Source of the DNA: an uncultured Litoreibacter sp.
Lineage (GTDB): Bacteria > Pseudomonadota > Alphaproteobacteria > Rhodobacterales > Rhodobacteraceae
Length of the DNA stretch: 64,000 bases
Reading direction: 5' to 3'
Assembly (NCBI GenBank): GCA_947501685.1
Contig: CANMWQ010000005.1
Coordinates: 1 to 64,000, forward strand
Position 1 is the stretch's first letter. Every line of letters starts with the position of its first letter. A program made the position numbers and the translations under genes. The notes beneath the pieces were generated by a model. The model was not told the DNA's origin. It was given only the letters and a program-made list of their open reading frames with translations, and did not search any database. Positions 34,554 through 43,681 of the stretch are shown piece by piece.

Positions 34554-36726
34554 GTGGCTCGGAGGGGTCGTCGCCTGCCATATAGATCCGGGCATTTAGA
34601 ATCTGTGCGGCCAGTGCGGTGTCATCGCTGAGGACCCGATGGAACTTGCGGTGATGTTTGCGGGCGAGGCGCAGGTTTTTGCTGTCCGTCTGGCGCACGT
34701 GCAGGGACAGGTTTGGCTTCAGCAAAGGACGTGTCAGGAAAGCGCGCGGGGTGGCGTGAATGATCAGGTGATCGGTCGCGTCCATGTCGGAGATTGTACC
34801 TGCGCGCAGACGGTCGGGGCGGCCATTCGGCCAGTTCAACTCGTCCAGCGGAGTGGTGCCGAGCAGGAGCCGAGGGCGGTTGTTGTCCGGTAGGATTGCG
34901 ATGGCGGGTGCATCATCTACCACGCGGGGCGATTGGGTTGTTTTCGCTTTTCTGCTGGGGTCGAATTGCAGCGCATGCAGGTTTGCGTAAGCGCCACCTT
35001 TTTCCAGAAGCTCTTCATGCGTGCCCGCCTCGGCCAGTTGGCCGCTATCGAGGACGATGATCTGGTCCGCGTTGCGAATTGTGGAGAGCCGGTGCGCGAT
35101 GACAAGCGTGGTCCGGCCCTTGGACAGGGTGTCGAGCGCCTCTTGAACGATCTTCTCGGATTCGGCGTCCAGCGCGGATGTGGCCTCGTCAAGGAGCAGG
35201 ATCGGGGTGTCACGCAGCAGGGCGCGGGCGATGGCGACGCGCTGGCGCTGGCCGCCTGACAGGTTTGACCCGCGTGCGCCGACTTGCGTTTCAAGCCCGT
35301 CGGGAAGGGCCTTGAGGAACTCGGTGACATTGGCCGCGTCGAGGACGGTTTCCAGCTGCGCCTTTGTCACGTCGGTCCGGCCTAGCAGGATGTTTTCGCG
35401 CAGCGTTTCGTCAAATAACAGGGCGTCCTGGCTGACGACGGAAAACATCGCGCGCAAATCCGCAAGCGACATGTCTTTGGTCGGGATGCCGCCCACGGTG
35501 ACATGGCCTTCCTGAGCGTCAATCAGGCGCGACAGGACGTTGAAGACCGAGCTCTTGCCTGCGCCGGACTGGCCCACCAGCGCCGCTGTGGTGCCTTCAG
35601 GCACGGAAAAGGACAGGCCGGACAAGACATTCTGGCGGCCATAGGACAGCGTCACATTGTTGAATGCGATGCTGCTGCCCTCAGGCGCTTTGGTGGTTGG
35701 TGTGTCCGTTTCCTTCACCGATGGTTTGGTGTCCATCAGGCCGAAAATGCGCGACAGGCTGGCTTGCAGGATTTCCCAGCTGCTGGCGATATTGGCGAGC
35801 CGCCGCAGCGGCTGGAATGCCAGCGACATGGCGGTGAAGAAGGACATGAACTGGCCGATGGTCTTCTCGCCGCTGGCAATTTCCGGGCCGCCGTAGAGCA
35901 GCACGCAGAAAAAGCCAAAGCCGATGGCCAGATCAACCAAGCCCGGCACGGTGGCCTGACCAGCCGTTTGGCGCACGGCGGTGCGGACCCAATCGCTGGA
36001 AAGGTCGGTGAACCGTGCGCGTTGGTAGCTTTCCATGCGGTTAAGCTTGATGGGGGTGATGCCGTGGAACACTTCGTCCAGCCGCGTTGTGCGTTTGCCC
36101 GCGATTTCCCGGATTAGATGGCTTTTGCGCCGGATATAGCGCTGCACCGCGACAGAGGGCAAAAGCAGGGCGGGAGCACCGATGATCGCGATGGCAGCCC
36201 ATTTCCAATCCACTGATATGGCGACGATCATGAGGGTGATCAGGCCAATGAGATCGCGGCCAGCGCCGGTGACGATCTGGTTCCATAGGGCTTGGACGGC
36301 TCCCACGTCTCCTTGAACGCGTTCGATCAGAACGCCGGGTGAGGTGCGAGAGTGGAAGCCATTGTCCAGATCCAGCGTGTGGCCAAGAAGGTCCACTTGC
36401 AGCTCGGTCGAAGCGATCATGGAGATGCGCGACAGGATAACCCGCTGAATGACCCCGGTGACGGCCCGGACCACGAAAAGCATGAGGATCGCAAGCGCCA
36501 CGAGGAAGGTTTTGTCGGTCTGCCCTTCGACGAAGACCAGATCGAACATGGGTTGCAGCATGTAGCTGAGCAGGCCCAAAGTGCTGCCCTCGATCGTCAT
36601 CAAGACTAAGGCGAGAATGATCCACCACAGGTGCTTGCGCAGATAGCCACGCCAGAGCCGCCCGAACAGCTGTGTCGGGGTCATGTCTGAGAGGGCTATG
36701 ACGTTTTTGTCTGCGGGCTCTGCCAC
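34540..36726 (-). CDS. ABC transporter, MsbA-like half-transporter with C-terminal extension
   Basis: A 728-residue fused membrane/ATPase protein. Six-helix membrane domain spans ~35-330. The ATPase domain has Walker A VGQSGAGKSS, signature NLSGGQRQRVAIARALL and Walker B ILLLDEATSALD. It resembles lipid A/lipid exporters, which are usually ~600 residues. The extra 140 residues after ~588 are proline- and arginine-rich and unlike any domain I recognise. The GTG start at 36726 (MAEPADKN) follows AAGG; an ATG at MTPTQLF is an alternative. It is divergent from asd. Confidence 0.88.
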   Translation of the reverse strand: MAEPADKNVIALSDMTPTQLFGRLWRGYLRKHLWWIILALVLMTIEGSTLGLLSYMLQPMFDLVFVEGQTDKTFLVALAILMLFVVRAVTGVIQRVILSRISMIASTELQVDLLGHTLDLDNGFHSRTSPGVLIERVQGDVGAVQALWNQIVTGAGRDLIGLITLMIVAISVDWKWAAIAIIGAPALLLPSVAVQRYIRRKSHLIREIAGKRTTRLDEVFHGITPIKLNRMESYQRARFTDLSSDWVRTAVRQTAGQATVPGLVDLAIGFGFFCVLLYGGPEIASGEKTIGQFMSFFTAMSLAFQPLRRLANIASSWEILQASLSRIFGLMDTKPSVKETDTPTTKAPEGSSIAFNNVTLSYGRQNVLSGLSFSVPEGTTAALVGQSGAGKSSVFNVLSRLIDAQEGHVTVGGIPTKDMSLADLRAMFSVVSQDALLFDETLRENILLGRTDVTKAQLETVLDAANVTEFLKALPDGLETQVGARGSNLSGGQRQRVAIARALLRDTPILLLDEATSALDAESEKIVQEALDTLSKGRTTLVIAHRLSTIRNADQIIVLDSGQLAEAGTHEELLEKGGAYANLHALQFDPSRKAKTTQSPRVVDDAPAIAILPDNNRPRLLLGTTPLDELNWPNGRPDRLRAGTISDMDATDHLIIHATPRAFLTRPLLKPNLSLHVRQTDSKNLRLARKHHRKFHRVLSDDTALAAQILNARIYMAGDDPSEPLKGA

Positions 36727-36897
36727 GTTTGTTTGCCTTTTTTGCGCCCCGGCCTGCCGGGAATTGCGTTCACATCTAGCGTGATCCGCCGCCATGCGGC
36801 AAGCGTGGGCGGAATTGCCCTTCCCACTGGGGTCACATGGGGGTATTGAGCCGCGTCCGCAAGGACATGTCTCTAACCTCAAAGGACCCTTAGGATC

Positions 36898-37920
36898 ATG
36901 GGCTATAAAATCGCCGTCGTGGGCGCCACCGGAAATGTGGGCCGCGAAATGCTGAACATTCTGGCCGAGCGCCAGTTCCCTGTAGACGAGATCGTGGCCC
37001 TTGCGTCGCGCCGCTCGCTTGGCTCGGAGGTCAGCTTCGGCGAAACGACACTCAAGACGAAGGACCTTGATACGTTCGATTTTGCTGGATGGGATATGGC
37101 GCTGTTTGCCGTGGGCTCTGAGGCCACCAAGAAATACGCGCCGGCGGCGGCCAAGGCCGGGTGCGTGGTCATCGATAACTCGTCGCTGTATCGTTACGAC
37201 CCTGACGTGCCGCTGATCGTGCCTGAGGTGAACCCGGACGCGGTGGAGATGTATTCCAAGAAGAATATCATCGCGAACCCGAACTGCTCCACCGCGCAGA
37301 TGGTTGTGGCGTTGAAGCCGTTGCATGACCGGGCCACCATCAAGCGGGTTGTTGTGTCCACTTATCAATCCGTTTCGGGTGCCGGCAAAGACGGCATTGA
37401 CGAGCTTTGGGACCAGACCAAGTCCATCTACAACCCGACGGATGACAAACCGGCGAAGAAATTCACCAAGCAGATTGCGTTCAACGTGATCCCGCATATC
37501 GACGTTTTCATGGACTCGGGCGAGACCAAAGAAGAGTGGAAGATGGTCGCGGAGACCAAGAAGATCGTCGACACTAACATCAAGGTGACCGCGACCTGTG
37601 TGCGGGTGCCGGTGTTTGTGGGCCATTCAGAGGCGGTGAATATCGAGTTTGAAGACTTCCTTGACGAAGATGAGGCGCGCGACATTCTGCGCGAGGCGCC
37701 GGGGGTCATGGTGATCGACAAGCGTGAGGATGGTGGCTACGTCACGCCGATTGAATGCGTGGGTGATTTTGCGACGTTCATCTCGCGGATCCGGCAGGAT
37801 TCGACGATTGAGAACGGGCTGAACCTGTGGTGCGTGTCGGACAATCTGCGCAAGGGCGCTGCGCTGAATGCGGTGCAGATTGCCGAGCTTCTAGGCAATC
37901 GGGTTCTCAAAAAGGGCTAG
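36898..37920 (+). CDS. asd: aspartate-semialdehyde dehydrogenase
   Basis: A 340-residue NADPH enzyme making aspartate semialdehyde for lysine, threonine and methionine synthesis. It has the nucleotide motif VVGATGNVGREML and the active-site cysteine C130 in IIANPNCSTAQ. Single gene followed by a terminator-like hairpin. Confidence 0.96.
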   Translation: MGYKIAVVGATGNVGREMLNILAERQFPVDEIVALASRRSLGSEVSFGETTLKTKDLDTFDFAGWDMALFAVGSEATKKYAPAAAKAGCVVIDNSSLYRYDPDVPLIVPEVNPDAVEMYSKKNIIANPNCSTAQMVVALKPLHDRATIKRVVVSTYQSVSGAGKDGIDELWDQTKSIYNPTDDKPAKKFTKQIAFNVIPHIDVFMDSGETKEEWKMVAETKKIVDTNIKVTATCVRVPVFVGHSEAVNIEFEDFLDEDEARDILREAPGVMVIDKREDGGYVTPIECVGDFATFISRIRQDSTIENGLNLWCVSDNLRKGAALNAVQIAELLGNRVLKKG

Positions 37921-37947
37921 GTGCAGCGCGCAGTATGGCGGGATGAG

Positions 37948-37986
37948 AAAGCTCTGGGTCAGCGTGATCCGGGGCTTTTTTCTTTT
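37948..37986 (+). terminator. rho-independent terminator after asd
   Basis: AAAGCTCTGGGTCA pairs with TGATCCGGGGCTTT, with mismatches, and six Ts followed by CTTTT complete it, 28 bases after the asd stop. Confidence 0.65.
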
Positions 37987-37998
37987 CAGTTTGGTGTT

Positions 37999-38694
37999 TT
38001 ACCCGCCGAAATCGTCAAAGCTGACCTCTTCGATGAAGGCGGGCTCTATGTCCCATATGTCGACGACGGTCGCTTCTTCACCCTGCGTATTTTCTTTGGT
38101 GCGGGTAACGATGTCGAACTCTGTCACATCCGGGCCTTCGGCGTCGGAGGGTTGGAAGAAGTGGAAAAGATCCGGGCGCTCCTTTGCCTCTTCCTCAAAC
38201 AGTTGATGGATCACGCCGTCTACGGAGACGCCGGGCATGTCGCCAAGCTGGATCTGAAAGCCCTGATCCATTTCTGATTTCGCGATGACCGAGAATTGCG
38301 CGGTGTTGAGCATGTTGGTCACCTCAGCGGGATCGGTCAGGTCAGGCAGTGCGGAGTTGCCCACGGCAAAGATGCAATCGCGCCACCCCTCGCCATCGGC
38401 ATAGGCCAGATTGATCACGTGGGAGCTGTCTCGGCTGGTTTGCGTGTCCCAGGTCAGGTTGAACAGTTCGATTCGTTCGGGCAGCACGCCGTCATTCAGA
38501 TGCAGCCCGTTCAGGATCAGGTTGTAATCGCTAAGCGAGACCTCGGCGGATTTGGGGTCGTCGGACGCATAGCTGAAATCGAGCGTGGCTTGCCCCAAGG
38601 GAGAGACGATCTGCAGCTGGGCGGCTTTGATGTCACTCACCTCTCGCGCTGCTTCCGAAAAGATCTCGTAGCCGCTTATTGTGAATGTCGCCAT
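37999..38694 (-). CDS. hypothetical protein
   Basis: A 231-residue soluble, acidic protein starting MATFTISGYEIFSEA. No signal peptide, membrane segment or known domain is recognised; the C-terminus is rich in Asp/Glu and aromatic residues (VVDIWDIEPAFIEEVSFDD). The start at 38694 has AGGAGG 8 bases upstream, which is strong support for expression. It stands alone between asd and the carbonic anhydrase gene. Confidence 0.7.
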   Translation of the reverse strand: MATFTISGYEIFSEAAREVSDIKAAQLQIVSPLGQATLDFSYASDDPKSAEVSLSDYNLILNGLHLNDGVLPERIELFNLTWDTQTSRDSSHVINLAYADGEGWRDCIFAVGNSALPDLTDPAEVTNMLNTAQFSVIAKSEMDQGFQIQLGDMPGVSVDGVIHQLFEEEAKERPDLFHFFQPSDAEGPDVTEFDIVTRTKENTQGEEATVVDIWDIEPAFIEEVSFDDFGG

Positions 38695-38806
38695 CTTTCG
38701 CACCTCCTAATACAACGTGGCCAGTTGTAAGAGGCGCGGCTTTAACGGAATCTGAAGCGGGTGCGACCAAGACGCTCTAGATTAGTTCAAATTGTCGGAA
38801 GCGGGT

Positions 38807-39454
38807 TCAGATTTTCTGAAAACCGTCTGCATCTGTAAAATGCTCCAGACTGCCATCGCCTGTGTCGGTCCAAAGCCCGTGCAGGCTGAGATGGCCGCTT
38901 TCCGTGGCCTCCTTGACGAAGGGGAAGCCCAGTAGGTTTTCCAGCGAGACCAGCACCGCTTGTTTTTCAAGCGCGCGTTTTCGTTTGTCCTCGTCGGGCT
39001 CGTCTTTCACACGCTCATATCCGGGGCGCAGGATGTCCATCCAACGGCCGATGAAGCTGGTTTCTTTCTCCAGCTCCGGGGCGAGGCCGGCGCACATGTC
39101 ATGGCAGCCTTCCGCGCCGCCGCAATTGGAATGGCCCAGCACGATAATATGAGCGACCTTCAACGCAGTGACAGCATATTCCACCGCCGCCGAGGTGCCG
39201 TGGTGGTCGCTGTCAGGCTGGTAGGGCGGCACCAGATTGGCGATGTTGCGGTGGATAAAGAACTCCCCCTGTTCGGCGCCAAAGATCGAGGTGACATGCA
39301 CCCGGCTGTCGCAGCATGAGATCACCATGGCGCGCGGGTTCTGACCGCCTTCGGCCAAACGGCGATACCAGGGCTCGTTTTCTGCGTAAGTGGTCGCTTT
39401 CCAGCCATGATACCGTTGGACCAGATAGGTCGGCAGAGGTTTGGCGTTGATCAT
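38807..39454 (-). CDS. beta-carbonic anhydrase
   Basis: A 215-residue enzyme interconverting CO2 and bicarbonate. The zinc/active-site residues are seen in ISCCDSRV (C48, D49, R51) and GHSNCGG (H108, C111). The length matches the family. The product probably supplies bicarbonate for biosynthesis or aids pH balance. Confidence 0.95.
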   Translation of the reverse strand: MINAKPLPTYLVQRYHGWKATTYAENEPWYRRLAEGGQNPRAMVISCCDSRVHVTSIFGAEQGEFFIHRNIANLVPPYQPDSDHHGTSAAVEYAVTALKVAHIIVLGHSNCGGAEGCHDMCAGLAPELEKETSFIGRWMDILRPGYERVKDEPDEDKRKRALEKQAVLVSLENLLGFPFVKEATESGHLSLHGLWTDTGDGSLEHFTDADGFQKI

Positions 39455-39567
39455 GGGGCTCTCCAGTCCGCAGGCAGTGATGTGGCGGTGTTACTTAAAG
39501 ATTGCGCGGAATTCGAGGTATATTCCGGGAGGAATGCAAGACTTTCTTCAATCACAGGGTGCGACAG

Positions 39568-40008
39568 ATGCCCGATAACCGGCACAAGACTTGTGTGCGG
39601 GGTGCGAAAGGGCGCGACGTGGAAGATGTATTGGAACTGAATTTCAAGGAACCTGTCACTGTGGATGGTGACCGGCTTGTTGAGCTATGTGTCGGCATGG
39701 GGGAGATGCGGGCGGAAGAGATGATTGCCTTGTCGATCGATAATTTGTGGCGTGGGCTTGAAGGGTTGAAAGAGGCCTATGGCAAGCAACGGATGGATGA
39801 TATTACGAATATAAGCAAAGGGTTATCGCAGATTGCGGACAATTTGGGTCTGGGCCTTTTTGCCCGTGTCGCCCGTGATGTGGAGGCCTGTGCAGACCGG
39901 ATGGATGGCCCCGCTTTGGGTGGCAGCTTGTGCAGGCTGCTGCGGGTGGCGGACAGCTCGCTGAATTCGATCTGGGATTTGTGCGATATCAGCGGCGAAG
40001 GCGTATGA
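39568..40008 (+). CDS. hypothetical helical protein (weakly Hpt-like)
   Basis: A 146-residue soluble protein, mostly helical from about residue 45. A stretch NISKGLSQIADNLG recalls the HxxKG core of histidine phosphotransfer domains, but the histidine position is Asn and the spacing to the later glycine is off, so no phosphotransfer is claimed. It precedes the aminopeptidase gene by 63 bp. Confidence 0.6.
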   Translation: MPDNRHKTCVRGAKGRDVEDVLELNFKEPVTVDGDRLVELCVGMGEMRAEEMIALSIDNLWRGLEGLKEAYGKQRMDDITNISKGLSQIADNLGLGLFARVARDVEACADRMDGPALGGSLCRLLRVADSSLNSIWDLCDISGEGV

Positions 40009-40071
40009 TACAGGCTTGCACAGGCAGACCGACAAGATAGGTTGCGAGGGCATTTCAGGAAGGCCCTCGTC

Positions 40072-41466
40072 ATGATGAACTCCGCACTTACTTTTGCCCA
40101 AGACACCAAGGAGGCGGTGCCGTTGCACGTGCTGGCACCAGACGGGGTGGAGGAGTGGCTGAAAGAGCAGCCCGGTGACGTCTCCTCTTGGGTGCGGGCC
40201 AACGGATTTAGCGCGCAAGTGGGGCAAAGCTGCGTGGTGCCGGACGGCGCGGGTGGCATCGCCTTGGCTGTTGCAGGTGCGGGGACCGACAGCGCACAGG
40301 CGCGGGGGCGGTTCTTGCTGGCCGCGGCCGCAGTGGGTTTGCCCAAAGGGGTCTACAGAATCGTGACAGAGCATGCGCCGGAGGTGCTGCGGGAACATGC
40401 GTTGGGCTGGCTCTTGTCGCGCTACAGTTTCGAGCGCTATCGAGCGGCCCCCCCACATGGGGCAGAGCTGGTCTGCCCGGAAGGGGTCGATGCGGACGCG
40501 GTGACCCAGATTGCGCAAGGCGAGGCGCTGACCCGCGACCTGATCAACACGCCTGCCAGCGACATGGGTCCGGACGTGCTGGAAGAGGCTGCGCGGCAGC
40601 TGGCCAAGGCGCATGGCGCGGCGATTGAGGTCACCAAAGGGGACGACCTTCTGAGCCAGAATTTTCCGATGATCCACGCGGTGGGGCGTGCCTCCGTGCA
40701 GGCGCCACGGCTGATTGACCTGTCTTGGGGCAAGGCTGGCCCGACACTGGTGCTGGTGGGCAAGGGCGTGTGTTTTGACACGGGCGGACTGAACATCAAG
40801 CCCGGAGCGTCGATGGGGTTGATGAAGAAGGATATGGGCGGCTCGGCGGCTGTGCTGGGGCTGGCGCATATGATTATGGCGGCAGGGCTGAAGCTGCGGT
40901 TGCGGGTGCTGATCCCGGCGGTGGAGAACGCCATTGACGGCTCCGCCTTCCGCCCGCAGGACATTCTGACGTCGCGCAAAGGGCTGACGGTGGAGATCAA
41001 CAACACCGATGCCGAAGGCCGGCTGGTATTGGCGGATGCTTTGGCGCTGGCTGACGAGACGCCGCCTGATCTGATGATCTGCATGGCGACCCTGACGGGG
41101 GCCGCGCGCGTCGCGGTAGGCCCCGATCTGGCACCGTATTATACCGATGATACCGCGCTGGCGCAGGCCTTGGACGGGGCCGCGCTGCGTGCGCGTGACC
41201 CGTTGTGGCGGATGCCGTTTCATGATGCCTATGAGGCGATGATTGAGCCGGGCATTGCGGATTTGGACAATGCGCCGAAGGGTGGGTTTGCGGGCTCGAT
41301 CACGGCGGCTTTGTTTTTGCGCCGTTTTGTCGAAGATTCCCCGCGCTTTGTGCATGTTGATATGTATGGCTGGCAGCCTGCGGCGGCTCCGGCGCGGCAA
41401 AAGGGCGGGGTTGGTCAGGCCACCCGCGCGATTTTCGAGGCTTTGCCAGAGGTGCTTGACCTGTGA
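40072..41466 (+). CDS. leucyl aminopeptidase family protein (M17)
   Basis: A 464-residue metallopeptidase. The C-terminal catalytic domain shows GKGVCFDTGGLNIKPG, MKKDMGGSAAVLG and the M17 signature NTDAEGRLVLADAL (from about residue 311). It removes N-terminal residues from peptides in the cytoplasm. Start is at 40072 or 40075 (tandem ATGs), with AGGAAGG upstream. Its stop overlaps the GTG of the next gene. Confidence 0.93.
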   Translation: MMNSALTFAQDTKEAVPLHVLAPDGVEEWLKEQPGDVSSWVRANGFSAQVGQSCVVPDGAGGIALAVAGAGTDSAQARGRFLLAAAAVGLPKGVYRIVTEHAPEVLREHALGWLLSRYSFERYRAAPPHGAELVCPEGVDADAVTQIAQGEALTRDLINTPASDMGPDVLEEAARQLAKAHGAAIEVTKGDDLLSQNFPMIHAVGRASVQAPRLIDLSWGKAGPTLVLVGKGVCFDTGGLNIKPGASMGLMKKDMGGSAAVLGLAHMIMAAGLKLRLRVLIPAVENAIDGSAFRPQDILTSRKGLTVEINNTDAEGRLVLADALALADETPPDLMICMATLTGAARVAVGPDLAPYYTDDTALAQALDGAALRARDPLWRMPFHDAYEAMIEPGIADLDNAPKGGFAGSITAALFLRRFVEDSPRFVHVDMYGWQPAAAPARQKGGVGQATRAIFEALPEVLDL

Positions 41467-42293
41467 ATTTTGACCGACGGATCACCCCTGCCAACGGCCG
41501 CGTGGCGGCCTCCTTTTTGCAGGGTCAGGTGAAGGCCGAGCAGTTTGTGGACGGCGACATGATGCAATGCGTGGCCGCTGCGGCTGACATACTGGATGCG
41601 CCGGGCGGGTCGCGGACCTCGCAACTGCTCTATGGCGCGACGTTTCTGGGGCTGGAGATGCAGGATGGCTACGTCTTCGGGCAATGCGAGCGCGATGGGT
41701 ATTGTGGCTATGTGCAGGCCGATCTGGTGGCCCCGGCAGAGGCGGTGACGCATTGGATCGCGGTCCCGCAGACCCATATCTATCCCGGCCCCGACATGAA
41801 GCTGGCGGCGAAGGGCGCGCTGTATTTCGGCTCGGAGGTTACGGTTCTGAGTGAAGAAGGGGCGTGGGCCCGGTTGGCCGCGGGCGACTATGTGCCTTTG
41901 GGCCATGTTTTGCCGCTCACCCAGCGCTTGGCCGATCCGGTCGATGTGGCCGACTTGTTTCTGGGCTCGCCTTATCTTTGGGGCGGCGGCACGCGCTACG
42001 GGGTGGATTGTTCCGGGCTGATACAGGCTGCGTGGCATGGCTGCGGGCTCGACTGCCCGCGCGACAGTGATCTGCAAGAAGCGCAGATTGGGCATCCGCT
42101 TGGCGCGGATGACGCCCCTGAGCGGGGCGATCTTGTGTTCTGGAAGGGACATGTGGGCCTTGTCACCGGGCCGAACCGGCTGCTGCATGCCAATGCACAT
42201 CATATGTCGGTGGTTTACGAGCCACTGGATGACGCGACGGCGCGGATTGCGGCGTCGGGTGGCGGGCCGGTGACGCGCATGGCGCGGGTCTAG
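41463..42293 (+). CDS. NlpC/P60 family (C40) peptidase
   Basis: A 276-residue protein. The C-terminal cell-wall peptidase domain has the catalytic Cys (C183) in YGVDCSGLIQAAW and the His in GDLVFWKGHVGLV. The N-terminal half looks like a pair of SH3-type wall-binding domains (GLEMQDGYVFGQ, GYVQADLVAP). No signal peptide is seen. The GTG start overlaps the aminopeptidase stop (GTGA). Confidence 0.9.
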   Translation: MNFDRRITPANGRVAASFLQGQVKAEQFVDGDMMQCVAAAADILDAPGGSRTSQLLYGATFLGLEMQDGYVFGQCERDGYCGYVQADLVAPAEAVTHWIAVPQTHIYPGPDMKLAAKGALYFGSEVTVLSEEGAWARLAAGDYVPLGHVLPLTQRLADPVDVADLFLGSPYLWGGGTRYGVDCSGLIQAAWHGCGLDCPRDSDLQEAQIGHPLGADDAPERGDLVFWKGHVGLVTGPNRLLHANAHHMSVVYEPLDDATARIAASGGGPVTRMARV

Positions 42294-42631
42294 TCTACGG
42301 CGCGGATCAGCTTTTTCTCAAGCACGCGCAGCACCTGTTTGAGGTCAGCGCCACGTTTCAGGATGCGGCCATCCATGCCGATCACCGCGTATTGCTGCTG
42401 TTTGGCGATCAGTTTGGGGCGCTTTTCGACGCGGTAAATCGGAGTCTCTGCGGAGCGGCGGAAGATCGAGAACACCGCCACGTCTTTTAGCATCGAAATG
42501 CCGTAATCCCGCCATTCTCCGGCTGCGACCATGCGGCCATAGAGGGTCATAATCTGACCCAGCTCTATACGGTGAAACACAACCTGCTCGGGGGTCCGCG
42601 CGGGGCGCTGTATCGGGGTCACATCGTTCAT
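42290..42631 (-). CDS. DUF2794 domain protein
   Basis: A 113-residue soluble protein of the alphaproteobacterial DUF2794 family (FHRIELGQIMTLYGRMVAAG, GEWRDYGISML, AVFSIFRR). Function is unknown. It converges on the NlpC/P60 gene with a 4-bp overlap at the stop codons. Confidence 0.85.
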   Translation of the reverse strand: MNDVTPIQRPARTPEQVVFHRIELGQIMTLYGRMVAAGEWRDYGISMLKDVAVFSIFRRSAETPIYRVEKRPKLIAKQQQYAVIGMDGRILKRGADLKQVLRVLEKKLIRAVD

Positions 42632-42833
42632 TTAAGCAGCTTGGCGGTTACCCGCGCGCAAATCAAGAAGCGCCATGATATTGCCCAGAACATATACCTC
42701 GCCCCACTCAATCGTTTCTCAATTGCGCCTGATTTGACTGTCATTTTGCTATTGTAGCGAGTGAAGGCTCACCCCGGCGTGGTCTGATCAGCCCCCACCC
42801 ATAGGCCGCGTCGGGTCTACCTCGGTTAGTGTT

Positions 42834-42873
42834 AAAGAACCCCGGTGTCTCCTCCCAGCGCCGGGTTTTCTTT
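42834..42873 (-). terminator. terminator after the DUF4198 gene
   Basis: AAAGAACCCCGG and CCGGGTTTTCTTT pair, giving an A-tract on one side and a T-tract on the other, so it can terminate in either direction. It lies directly after the minus-strand gene ending at 42872. Confidence 0.7.
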
Positions 42874-43681
42874 ATTCCGGAACCGCGAATGTCAGCGCCG
42901 CCCAATGGGTTTTCCAAACGGCCCCGTTATCAGGATTATCATTGGGCAGGGCCTCGGCCACCACCGCATCGACCAAGTAGCTATGGCCCTTCTTGACCGG
43001 CACGCTGGCTTTGCCCTGAGCATCCGTGCGGTGCAGTGTGACCGTGACTTCGTCCTCGGCATTGCGTTCGAACAGCTCTACTTGGGCATTGGCGCGCGGC
43101 GCGCCGTCGAGCAGCACCTGAACCGGCATCTCCGTCAGGGCGTCGGTATAGGGGTTTGCGAGGGCCACGATCTCAGTTTTCATGCCAACAGCGACGTCCG
43201 CGCCTTGCGCCGTGCCGACGCCGATCAGCGCTTTAGCGTAGCGGCGATAGGTCTCGACGAATTTCTCACGGGATATACCGCGCGCGTCGTGTTGCGCGAT
43301 GACGCCCTCGAAATCCTTATGGGCCACGAATTTCTCGAATTTGGCGAATTCGGTGTAGGTGAGGCGGCTGTCTTGGGTCTCGTGCACGACAACGATCAGC
43401 CCTTCCGTGGGCGGCTGCATGTTCAGGGCCGGATTGTCCCCGATACGTGCTGTGACTTCGGTGACCGTGTCTGCGCTGACGAGATCGAACCGCGCGATTT
43501 GGCTGGGGCGATAGGGGTAACTGGCCCCGTTGAACTCTTGCCCCACAATAAGCCGGGCCTCGATGGGTGCGCCGGGTTGAACTTGGTAGGAAAGTGGGTC
43601 TATCCAGAACTCATGCGCCGAAGCCGCCCCGGAGGCGGAGAGCACAGACAGACAGGCAAAAATGAGTGGGAGCAGACGCAT
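42872..43681 (-). CDS. exported DUF4198 family protein
   Basis: A 269-residue protein with signal peptide (MRLLPLIFACLSVLSASGAASA). The mature start HEFWIDPLSYQV and C-terminal VWKTHWAALTF match the paralogue at 99-953. DUF4198 proteins are often encoded next to Ni/Co permeases, and here the divergent neighbour is HupE. AAAAGG lies 6 bases before the start at 43681. It probably assists metal capture in the periplasm (inference). Confidence 0.88.
   Translation of the reverse strand: MRLLPLIFACLSVLSASGAASAHEFWIDPLSYQVQPGAPIEARLIVGQEFNGASYPYRPSQIARFDLVSADTVTEVTARIGDNPALNMQPPTEGLIVVVHETQDSRLTYTEFAKFEKFVAHKDFEGVIAQHDARGISREKFVETYRRYAKALIGVGTAQGADVAVGMKTEIVALANPYTDALTEMPVQVLLDGAPRANAQVELFERNAEDEVTVTLHRTDAQGKASVPVKKGHSYLVDAVVAEALPNDNPDNGAVWKTHWAALTFAVPE

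Noticed and set aside
36727-37626. 300-codon upstream extension of the ABC gene frame, opposite asd
   Set aside because: It is antisense to asd and precedes the natural MAEPADKN start; composition is typical of a shadow frame.
39568-40008. Hpt phosphotransfer domain in the hypothetical protein before the aminopeptidase gene
   Set aside because: The HxxKG-like stretch has Asn instead of His and the wrong spacing to the glycine; kept as hypothetical.
39823-41400. 525-codon minus-strand frame opposite the aminopeptidase gene
   Set aside because: Antisense to a gene with the M17 signature; Arg/His-rich with no domain.
42572-42757. Plus-strand frame of 61 codons opposite the start of the DUF2794 gene
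   Set aside because: Overlaps the well-supported DUF2794 start and has no ribosome site or domain.
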